Assembly (NCBI GenBank): GCA_946413695.1 | Contig: CAMKLV010000067.1 | Location: 1 to 19,335 of the forward strand | Length of the DNA: 19,335 bases | Reading direction: 5' to 3' | From: Firm-04 sp946413695 | GTDB taxonomy: Bacteria; Bacillota; Clostridia; Oscillospirales; Ruminococcaceae | Shown: positions 5,930 through 12,889 of the stretch, one piece after another | How the letters are laid out: every line of letters begins with the position of its first letter | Position numbering within the stretch: the first letter of the stretch is position 1 | Notes under the pieces: model-generated | What the model saw: only the letters and a program-made list of their open reading frames with translations | What the model was told of the DNA's origin: nothing | The model's database searches: none | Program-made: the position numbers and the translations under genes

Positions 5930-7293
5930 ATGATGCAAAACTGAATGCGCTGATGCAGCTTGTCCCCGAGCGGTATCTGGATGAAGCGATGGATTATCAC
6001 GCGGCACATGCGCCGCAGGAGATATCCGTGCAGGCGGAACAGAAAGCCGTTCCGCACCGGATGCTCTGGATTGCGGCACCGGTCAGTGCGGCGGCGTGTC
6101 TGGCGGCGGTGACCGGGCTGGTGCTGTTCATCGGAACAAAGCAGCCGGAACATCCTGTCGAATCGCTGCAGAATGCGGTCATTGAGGAGCAGCCGCCTGC
6201 CGGAACCGTCACAACTGCGGCGGAAACCGTCACAACGGCAGCCGGAACCGTTACGCAGCGCAGCACAACCGCTAAGCCGCATACAGATGCGGAACCCGCG
6301 GCGGTGACCGTGACAGCCATTGTCAGCGGCAGTGCGGCGGAAACAGCAACATCGGCGAAACCGGCAGAATCTTCCGCGGGAACCGCAAAGCCGGCATCAG
6401 ACGCCGCGCCGAACACCGAAGCTGCCGCGCAGACTGAGACCGAACCGCTCCCGACAATCGCAGGGCGTCCCTATGATCCGGAGATTGTGGCACAGTATCA
6501 GCTTGGGGATGTTGACATGGACGGAGAGATCAGAGTGCAAGACTGTCAGCTCATGTGGCGTGAATATAATACTGTTGTCAGAGACGGCGGAGAAAGCATC
6601 CTGACAGCAGAGCAGCTTGTGCTCGCGGATATTGTCAAGGACAACCGTTTTCCGCTGTCGGTATTCGGGCTTGCAACCACTTCAGAGCGCAATGCAGTCC
6701 AGCTGCTTGAACAGCCGGATTATCCGGTATCTTTCGCAGATGTTATAATTGTTTTCGCTTATTACAGCGGTATTCCTGCACATCGGAATTTGAGCAGGAT
6801 TACAATGGAGGAATTTGCGCAAAGCGGCATTTTCACCTCTGACGGGAACGGAAATACGGTTGTTGATCATGGAATTGACTGGCGCTATGTCGATGCAGCA
6901 GAGGAAACTGTTACGATTCCGGAGTTTGGCACGCTGCCGGTTCAGGTCGGTGCGTTTACCATGTTCGGTTATCGCTATTGTCCGGAACGAGGCGAAAGCA
7001 GCATGTTCTATCGCGACGAAAACCGGCTGATCGAGCTTACCCGGAGCAGCCGGAATGATGACGGCGAACCGAGATGGGTCGCGTCGGATGATCCCGGGAT
7101 TGAGCCGCCGTCGCCGGATATTCTGATCCGGAGTTATTATCCGGCAAAATACAACAGTTATGATTTCAATTCCGCGTTGAGCTGGTATGAATCCGGCATC
7201 AATCTCCATACATACGGAGTCGGCTTTGCATCGGAAGATGATTTTATTGAAGCATCCAAGCAGTTCATGGGGATTCGCATCCCGAACGCATGA
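5926..7293 (+). CDS. Putative membrane anti-sigma factor with extracellular dockerin-like module
   Basis: The protein has 455 residues. A short cytosolic part (1-45; LNALMQLVPERYLDEAMDYH) precedes one membrane segment (about 46-70). A Thr/Ala/Pro/Glu-rich linker (about 86-176) follows, then a dockerin-like module (about 190-281) with the calcium-loop pattern GDVDMDGEIRVQD and a second, weaker half VSFADVIIVFAYY. A C-terminal region (282-455) of unknown fold ends the protein; its end faintly recalls DUF4367-type anti-sigma tails. The GTG start at 5926 overlaps the sigma stop (GTGA) after GGAGGAGG. Position and topology indicate an anti-sigma factor that restrains the ECF protein and senses outside the cell, comparable in logic to Clostridium thermocellum RsgI. 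The cytosolic part does not show a recognisable zinc-finger anti-sigma motif. Confidence 0.75.
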   Translation: MNDAKLNALMQLVPERYLDEAMDYHAAHAPQEISVQAEQKAVPHRMLWIAAPVSAAACLAAVTGLVLFIGTKQPEHPVESLQNAVIEEQPPAGTVTTAAETVTTAAGTVTQRSTTAKPHTDAEPAAVTVTAIVSGSAAETATSAKPAESSAGTAKPASDAAPNTEAAAQTETEPLPTIAGRPYDPEIVAQYQLGDVDMDGEIRVQDCQLMWREYNTVVRDGGESILTAEQLVLADIVKDNRFPLSVFGLATTSERNAVQLLEQPDYPVSFADVIIVFAYYSGIPAHRNLSRITMEEFAQSGIFTSDGNGNTVVDHGIDWRYVDAAEETVTIPEFGTLPVQVGAFTMFGYRYCPERGESSMFYRDENRLIELTRSSRNDDGEPRWVASDDPGIEPPSPDILIRSYYPAKYNSYDFNSALSWYESGINLHTYGVGFASEDDFIEASKQFMGIRIPNA

Positions 7294-7307
7294 GAGGAGG
7301 AGTCGTG

Positions 7308-7826
7308 ATGAAAAAGAAACTGATGACCGGAATCACCGCGGGCGTGATGCTCTGCGGACTGCTGACGGCGCCTGTCTCAGCAGAGGAATTTGAACCGCAG
7401 CTTGGCGATGTCAATTTCGACGGCGTTGTCGATGTTGCGGATGCACAGTTGATTCTGCACGATTTCACAGCCCTGATCTGCAGAAAGAAGAACGGATATC
7501 TGACGGATGCGCAGCGCGAGCTCGGAAACGTTGACGGCGAAGTCTATATTGATTATAGACACGAGCGCAGATTGGTATCAACGGATCCGATTCGGTATGA
7601 GAGAGTTGAAGTGGATCCGATTCCGATTCCTGCGGATGTTGTGGATGCGCAAATGGTCCTGTACTACTATTGCGGGCATCTTGTCGATCCGGCTGTGACG
7701 CTGCAGGAGGTATCCGGCAGAACAGAGAAAGCATTTGCGGCACTCGATGCATTCAATGCAAAGTACCGCATGTACTTTGATCCCGAAACAGGCGCATTTA
7801 CAGCACTTCCGCGTGATGAGACATAA
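7308..7826 (+). CDS. Secreted protein with dockerin-like module
   Basis: The precursor has 172 residues. Residues 1-25 are a signal peptide (KKK, hydrophobic core, cleavage after PVSA). LGDVNFDGVVDVADAQLIL (32-50) is a classical first dockerin repeat. The second half, IPADVVDAQMVLYYYCG (107-123), comes after an insert of about 50 residues and lacks the full calcium loop. The layout matches the module in the preceding putative anti-sigma protein. ATG 7308 follows AGAGGAGG at 7293-7300; an earlier in-frame ATG at 7290 overlaps the upstream stop but has no clear ribosome binding site. There is no catalytic domain, so it may be an adaptor, a competitor for cohesin, or a signal read by the sensor. 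A strong terminator follows. Confidence 0.85.
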   Translation: MKKKLMTGITAGVMLCGLLTAPVSAEEFEPQLGDVNFDGVVDVADAQLILHDFTALICRKKNGYLTDAQRELGNVDGEVYIDYRHERRLVSTDPIRYERVEVDPIPIPADVVDAQMVLYYYCGHLVDPAVTLQEVSGRTEKAFAALDAFNAKYRMYFDPETGAFTALPRDET

Positions 7827-7839
7827 CCGCGCAGAACAA

Positions 7840-7884
7840 AACCGCTCCGGTCAGCGTTTGTGACCGGAGCGGTTCATTTTTTTT
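7840..7884 (+). terminator. Bidirectional terminator
   Basis: Perfect 14-base arms AACCGCTCCGGTCA (7840-7853) and TGACCGGAGCGGTT (7861-7874) flank a 7-base loop and are followed by eight T residues (7877-7884). On the minus strand the same stem is followed by TTGTTC, so it can also end the converging protease-like gene. Confidence 0.9.
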
Positions 7885-10588
7885 ATGTATCAAGTTTTGC
7901 GATGATGCGGAGGATGCCGATTACATCATCGGAGGTCGGGGCGCCGTCGCCGTCACAGTCGGCGTTCTGCTTGCCTGCGGCGGTCACAACAGCCTTCTGA
8001 TCCTCTGCGATATACCGCGCGAGCAGCACCGCATCGGAGACATCGACAAAGCCGCTGCAATCGACATCACCGCGGAGCGATGCGGCGGGCTGTTCGGGCT
8101 CTGCGACAGGCTCCGGCTCGGCAGGGTAGTCGCCGATCGTCAGCGCGGTCTCTTTGAAGCTTGCGCGGACAAAATCCACAACGCCGCTGAATGCATGACC
8201 GCTGCTGTCATTGCCGAGCAGGCAGGTGCTCTCCGGCGCAAGCATCGCCTGATACGGTGTCAGGGATGCCTTTGCGCGGACGGGCTCCATGCCGCTGATC
8301 TCGAGCACGGTTTCATCCGGATTCGGGATGATGCGGATGACCGTCCACTTGCCGGGCGTCAGCGCTGCGGGTGCTTCAATCTGCGTGACCTGATCGCCGT
8401 CGCGCAGGATGAGCGCCGCCTTGCCGCTGCTGTTTTTCGGTGTCAGCGTGACGGAGCGCTCTGCATTGCCGAAGCTGAGCAACGCCTGATTTTCCGCGCC
8501 GCCGTACCACAGTGCCGCGAGCTGATATTCCGGTGTGCCCTGCAGTCCGCCGAATGCGCTGTCCAGCGGAATGACATCGTCCTTGCCGTCAAATGCCATG
8601 ACGCCGTTTGCGCCGTGATGCGTCTCCTGCCATGTGCAGCCCTCGGGCAGCGCATAGGTCGAGGAGGACTGCTCCTTGCAGACGGTGCTGCTGTCCGCAT
8701 CAAAATCATATGCGAGGGAAAGCCCGTCTGTATAGGGGCGCGCATTGAGATAGGTCTGCGTGCCGTACCAGCCGCAGCAGTTGCCTTTTGTTGCGGTATT
8801 GCTGCCGTCATCGTAGTAATCGCCGTCGAGCACCGCCTGACCGGAAGCCGTACCCTTTGCCATGCAGAACGCGACGCCCTTTGCGGTCGCATGCTCCTTG
8901 ACAGTGTAATCATCCCAGAGGCAGGCGCTTTCCAGCACGCGGGCATTGTCCGTGACGGTCGCCCTGCCGCGCACGATTGCCGTATCCGCGATATAAGCAT
9001 TGCCGGAGACCTTTGCATTCTCCGCGACGATTGCGTGACCGGTCACCACCGCGTTTCCGGAGACCGCCGCATTGCCGAGTACAGCCGCATCCGGACCGAC
9101 ATAGACCGTATCCGCGACCTTTGCGGTATCTGCGACAAATCCGCCGCCGTTTGCGTGCTTGTGTCCGCGGACATTGCCGAGCGGACGCTCCATGATCTCC
9201 GCCCCGCCGAGCGTGATCTCATAGGGATAGCGGTGCTTGGAGGAAAACGGCTGTCTTGTCTCGCCGAATTCATCTGAATCCTGATGCCAGTGCAGACCGG
9301 AAGGGCAGTAGAGCGATGCATCCGGCGTTGCGATGACCGTGACATATGCAGCTTTTGCATCCGCAGGGACAGCGAGCGTGCCGGTTTCGCCGTTCCGGAA
9401 CAGATCGGAATAATGCGATTTGCCCTGTGCATCCTCGATCACAATGCAGCCGCGCCAGTCCGCGCCCTGCAGATCCGATCTGCCCGTGAGCGTGACGGAA
9501 ACCGTATCGCCGTTGAGCGCCAGCGGGATGATATTGAGACCGCTTGCCTGCGGTGCGCGTTCAGTCGGGACGGTGTAGGTTGCTGCTCTGCCGGTGACGG
9601 GCTCCGGCAGGGTGTAGATCTGCTGCCAGTACCATGCGCCGCGTCCGAGCAGCTCATTGAGCCGCTTGCGGTAGGCGGTCTGCTGTCCGAAATCGAGCGT
9701 TGCCATGCGCTTTGCATAGTGTCCGAGCGTCTCCTTGATATCGGCGGGCGCGAGGCGGTCGATCATCAGCAGGGGATATTCGTCATCCTTGCCCTGCTGG
9801 AGCATCGTCCGGACGAAATTCTCGCCGTAGCCCTCGAGTCCGTCGGGGTTCTCGGTCAGATACTGCATCAGCACCCACGCGGCATAGTAGTCTCTGCCGA
9901 AGGGCGATGTGAAGCAGAGGTTCTGCAGATAGGTCTCAAAGAAATCGGTGCCGTAGCCGTGCGAGGGATCATTCTCCCAGCCGTACTGTTCCGAGACGCG
10001 GTAGATCCACTGCTCGCGGAACCAGTTGCCGAGCGCCTCCCACCATGTATTCGAGTATTTGTTGCGGTTCCAGCCGAGCTGATGCGCCGTGATCGCGTGA
10101 CCGAATTCATGCGGCATCACCCACGAGACCGGATTGGTCGCCATGGCATCGACGCAGCAGAACAGGAACGGGAACCCCTGATTGTCATAGGACATATACG
10201 CCCAGTCATCCTGTTTATCCGCGAGCCCCGTGCCGGAGATGTAGACATTGAGCTTGTACTTTTTGCCGTCGCGCAGACGCGGCTCAACAGATTCGGCGCA
10301 TTCGTTCATGCCGAGATCGTTGACATAGATATCCCAGCAGGTTTCCAGATTCGCCGCATTCGCCTTGAGAAATGCATCGGTGACTCTGCCCGCATCGCCG
10401 CTGTTTCCCCAGATAAACTGGAAATGCTCCGAGGTGTAATAGTGATACCCGCCGCCGAACTGATAGAACGGGTCGCGCACCTGATACGCCTCTGCGGCGA
10501 ATGCCTGCTGCGGCATGCTCTGCACGATCGGACAGAGCAGCGTCAGGGCGCAGATCGCCCCTGACAGTTTTCTCGTTTTCATCTTCAT
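7883..10588 (-). CDS. Secreted dockerin protein with gluzincin-like peptidase and beta-helix domains
   Basis: The precursor has 901 residues. A signal peptide (1-31, cleavage near QAFA) leads into a catalytic-type domain with HEFGH (160-164) and Glu184 in TWWEAL, a gluzincin zinc site (HExxH plus a downstream Glu). The layout recalls Svx/AvrXca-like and DUF6055 secreted proteins. Residues about 483-555 form hexapeptide-type left-handed beta-helix repeats (NAVVTGHAIVAENAKVSGNA). Residues about 620-818 look like a LamG/concanavalin-type domain. A Pro/Glu linker joins a classical type I dockerin (838-901) with GDVDCSGFVDVSD and ADCDGDGAPTSDD. ATG 10588 follows GGGAGG at 10595-10600. The protein is probably attached to a cellulosome-type scaffold. 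The substrate could be protein, glycoprotein or plant wall protein; actual peptidase activity is inferred. Confidence 0.85.
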   Translation of the reverse strand: MKMKTRKLSGAICALTLLCPIVQSMPQQAFAAEAYQVRDPFYQFGGGYHYYTSEHFQFIWGNSGDAGRVTDAFLKANAANLETCWDIYVNDLGMNECAESVEPRLRDGKKYKLNVYISGTGLADKQDDWAYMSYDNQGFPFLFCCVDAMATNPVSWVMPHEFGHAITAHQLGWNRNKYSNTWWEALGNWFREQWIYRVSEQYGWENDPSHGYGTDFFETYLQNLCFTSPFGRDYYAAWVLMQYLTENPDGLEGYGENFVRTMLQQGKDDEYPLLMIDRLAPADIKETLGHYAKRMATLDFGQQTAYRKRLNELLGRGAWYWQQIYTLPEPVTGRAATYTVPTERAPQASGLNIIPLALNGDTVSVTLTGRSDLQGADWRGCIVIEDAQGKSHYSDLFRNGETGTLAVPADAKAAYVTVIATPDASLYCPSGLHWHQDSDEFGETRQPFSSKHRYPYEITLGGAEIMERPLGNVRGHKHANGGGFVADTAKVADTVYVGPDAAVLGNAAVSGNAVVTGHAIVAENAKVSGNAYIADTAIVRGRATVTDNARVLESACLWDDYTVKEHATAKGVAFCMAKGTASGQAVLDGDYYDDGSNTATKGNCCGWYGTQTYLNARPYTDGLSLAYDFDADSSTVCKEQSSSTYALPEGCTWQETHHGANGVMAFDGKDDVIPLDSAFGGLQGTPEYQLAALWYGGAENQALLSFGNAERSVTLTPKNSSGKAALILRDGDQVTQIEAPAALTPGKWTVIRIIPNPDETVLEISGMEPVRAKASLTPYQAMLAPESTCLLGNDSSGHAFSGVVDFVRASFKETALTIGDYPAEPEPVAEPEQPAASLRGDVDCSGFVDVSDAVLLARYIAEDQKAVVTAAGKQNADCDGDGAPTSDDVIGILRIIAKLDT

Positions 10589-10650
10589 GATAATCCTCCC
10601 CAAAATCCGGCTGTGTGCTGCATCTGAATTGTGCAGCTTGTCTGTTGCCG

Positions 10651-10686
10651 TGTTTTCAGTATATACCTGTGAAAACAGAAAGTCAA
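10651..10686 (-). promoter_or_regulatory. SigA promoter of the dockerin peptidase gene with inverted repeat
   Basis: On the minus strand TTGACT (10686-10681) and TATACT (10663-10658) are separated by 17 bases, giving a leader of about 65 bases. Eight-base arms TGTTTTCA (10651-10658) and TGAAAACA (10670-10677) flank 11 bases and cover the spacer and edge of the -10, a position typical of a repressor operator. Confidence 0.7.
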
Positions 10687-10850
10687 TGCGAAAACATGCA
10701 CAACATATGACAAAAAATCGCAATTATATCACATACAACAGAACGTATATTCCTGCTGCTTCTGCGTGGCAAATTGTGCACAAATAATGCAGGAAATCTA
10801 TGTGCATACTGACAAAATCTCAGAAAAAACCTTTTTCTTTCGGCGAAACG

Positions 10851-10859
10851 TGTTATAAT
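10851..10859 (+). promoter_or_regulatory. Extended -10 promoter of the sensor-GGDEF gene
   Basis: TGTTATAAT is an extended -10 box (TGn plus a perfect TATAAT at 10854-10859), 42 bases before the start codon. No good -35 hexamer lies at the right distance, which suits an extended -10 promoter. The rest of the 312-base gap (10589-10900) holds the divergent promoter at 10651-10686 and a short palindrome TTGTGCACAA at 10774-10783; I see no gene in it. Confidence 0.65.
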
Positions 10860-10900
10860 AAAGATAACTAAACATTTTGACCCGAAAGAGAGGTGTTTGC

Positions 10901-12829
10901 ATGAGGGTCCGGAATATCGCCGTGATTGTGATCGGTCTTGACGAAGAATATCAGTACAATGTCATCCGCGGCATCAATCAGTATGCGCGCGAGCATGATG
11001 TCAATATCTCTTATTTTGCCGCATTCGGCGGCGTGGTGGACAGCCGCAGGTTTGACCTCGGTGAATTCAGCATCTTCAACCTGACAAACTTCTCTTATTT
11101 TGACGGCGCGCTGCTGATGCTCAATACCTTCAGCGATGCGGAGGTCAAGGCGCGGATTGTTGAGCGCGTCCGTGCATCCGGCATCCCTGCGGTTGCCTTT
11201 GAAACGAAGGACTATCCCGATTTTTACGATATCAGCATCGACAATTTCAAGGTCATGAAGGCGCTGATCAATCATGTGATTGTGGAGCACGGCGCAAGGA
11301 CGCTGAACTTCGTTTCCGGCCCGCTCTCGAATCCCGAGGGCAGAATGCGCTACGAGGCATATCTTTCCGCGATGGAGGAAAACGGGCTCGAGATCGACGA
11401 ACGCCGCATCTTTTACGGCAGTTTCCGCGGCTATGACGGAAAGCTTGCTGTCGATGCATTTCTGGAATCCGGACTGCCGCTGCCCGATGCGTTCATCTGC
11501 TCCAATGACAGCATGGCGCTGACGCTCGTTACCTCGCTGGAGCGCCTCGGTTTCCGTGTCCCGAACGATGTCATTGTCACAGGCTTTGATCACACGTTCA
11601 GTGCGCGCAATGCATGCCCTGCGCTGACAACTGTCAAGCGGCCGCAGTTTGTCTCCGGTTATCAGGCATGCGAAAAGCTCTGCCGGCTGCTCAACGGTGA
11701 AAATCAGCCGCGTTCGACCGAGCTCAAAGCGACGCCGGTCTTTACCGAAAGCTGCGGCTGCCCGGGCGATACTGCCGACGATCTGCGCGAATACAAAAAG
11801 CGCACCTCGCACCGCCTCGAGATCACGAACAGCAATATCCTGATGCTCAACCGCCTGACCGCGGGTCTTGCGGAGGCGGAGACCACCGCCGAGGATATGG
11901 ATGTCATCGAGAAGGTCATCCGCGATATAGACTGCGAAAAATTCTGTCTCTGCCTGACGGCGGACTGGCAGGAGGCGTTCTCCCCGAAGATGCCGCCGCG
12001 TGATCCGAACGGCTATTCCGAATACATGACCGCGCCGCTGATCTGGGATAAGGGTGCGCGCCGGAGTGTCGCAATTTTCAAAAGCTGCGAGATGTTCCCC
12101 GAGCCGCCCCGCACAGGCGGAAATATCTACTATTTTCTGCCGCTGCACTTCGGCGACCGCTGCCTCGGCTATTATATCGTCACGAACGGCGATTTCCCGA
12201 TCTACAGCCTGCTCTGTCACACGCTGACGATGAATATCAGCAACTCGATCGAGAACATCCGCAAGCTGTTCCACTTAAACCGCGCGATGGAGGAGCTCAA
12301 CCGGCTCTATGTCATTGATCCGCTCTGCGAAATCTACAACCGGCACGGCTTCATCAACCTGACAGGCGAGATGTTCCGCGAGAGCATCGCGCAGCAGGAG
12401 AGCGTGATCCTCAGCTTTATTGATATGGACGGGCTGAAATTCATCAACGATAACTACGGACACAATGAGGGCGATTTTGCGATCCGGCAGCTCGCCGAGA
12501 TTGTCAAGATCTGCGCCGGTACGCATGGCATCTGTGCGCGCATCGGCGGCGATGAGTTTATCATTTTTGCGCGCGGTGCGGGTGCGGATTCCGCGGATGC
12601 ACTTGCAGCAAAGTTCAACGAATCGCTCCGGCTGTGCAATGAGCGCCTGCAGAAGCCCTATCAGCTTTCCGCGAGCATCGGCAGCATTGTGACGGTGCCC
12701 GGCAAGGATGATACGCTTTACGGCATGATTCAGCAGGCGGATGATAAGATGTACGAGATCAAAAAGCTCAAGAAGAACACCCGCAGATCAGAGCAGCTTC
12801 GGAAAGACGTTTCTTCGCCGGAACAGTAA
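10901..12829 (+). CDS. LacI-type sensor domain fused to diguanylate cyclase (GGDEF)
   Basis: The protein has 642 residues. Residues about 4-285 form a periplasmic-binding/LacI-type sugar sensor domain (for example DAFICSNDSMALTLVTSLERLGFRVPNDVIVTGFD, split at 196-215 and 216-230). It has no DNA-binding head and no signal peptide, so it acts in the cytosol. A middle region (about 305-460) may be GAF-like. The C-terminal GGDEF domain (about 470-630) has FIDMDGLKFINDNYGHNEGD and RIGGDEF (GGDEF at 549-553), so it should make c-di-GMP from two GTP. The inhibitory RxxD site expected nine residues before GGDEF is absent (Gly540, Gly543). ATG 10901 follows AGAGAGG at about 10886-10893. Sugar binding probably tunes c-di-GMP synthesis; the ligand is unknown. 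Confidence 0.9.
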   Translation: MRVRNIAVIVIGLDEEYQYNVIRGINQYAREHDVNISYFAAFGGVVDSRRFDLGEFSIFNLTNFSYFDGALLMLNTFSDAEVKARIVERVRASGIPAVAFETKDYPDFYDISIDNFKVMKALINHVIVEHGARTLNFVSGPLSNPEGRMRYEAYLSAMEENGLEIDERRIFYGSFRGYDGKLAVDAFLESGLPLPDAFICSNDSMALTLVTSLERLGFRVPNDVIVTGFDHTFSARNACPALTTVKRPQFVSGYQACEKLCRLLNGENQPRSTELKATPVFTESCGCPGDTADDLREYKKRTSHRLEITNSNILMLNRLTAGLAEAETTAEDMDVIEKVIRDIDCEKFCLCLTADWQEAFSPKMPPRDPNGYSEYMTAPLIWDKGARRSVAIFKSCEMFPEPPRTGGNIYYFLPLHFGDRCLGYYIVTNGDFPIYSLLCHTLTMNISNSIENIRKLFHLNRAMEELNRLYVIDPLCEIYNRHGFINLTGEMFRESIAQQESVILSFIDMDGLKFINDNYGHNEGDFAIRQLAEIVKICAGTHGICARIGGDEFIIFARGAGADSADALAAKFNESLRLCNERLQKPYQLSASIGSIVTVPGKDDTLYGMIQQADDKMYEIKKLKKNTRRSEQLRKDVSSPEQ

Positions 12830-12840
12830 CATGCATATGA

Positions 12841-12885
12841 AAAGCCGCCAAATCCGCGTAATTGCGCTGATTTGACGGCTTTCTT
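12841..12885. terminator. Bidirectional terminator between sensor-GGDEF and ade genes
   Basis: Arms AAAGCCGCCAAATC (12841-12854) and GATTTGACGGCTTT (12869-12882) pair with one mismatch. The plus-strand tail is TTTCTTCTATT and the minus-strand tail is TTTTCAT. The convergent genes on either side make shared use likely. Confidence 0.8.
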
Positions 12886-12889
12886 CTAT

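Noticed and set aside
8195..10564. Two long plus-strand open frames opposite the dockerin peptidase gene
   Set aside because: Low-complexity Arg/Cys/Ala/Ile-rich translations without domains, mirroring the codon bias of the real minus-strand gene.
10868..12274. Long minus-strand frame opposite the sensor-GGDEF gene
   Set aside because: Shadow frame: the plus strand shows conserved LacI-type and GGDEF motifs with a proper start.
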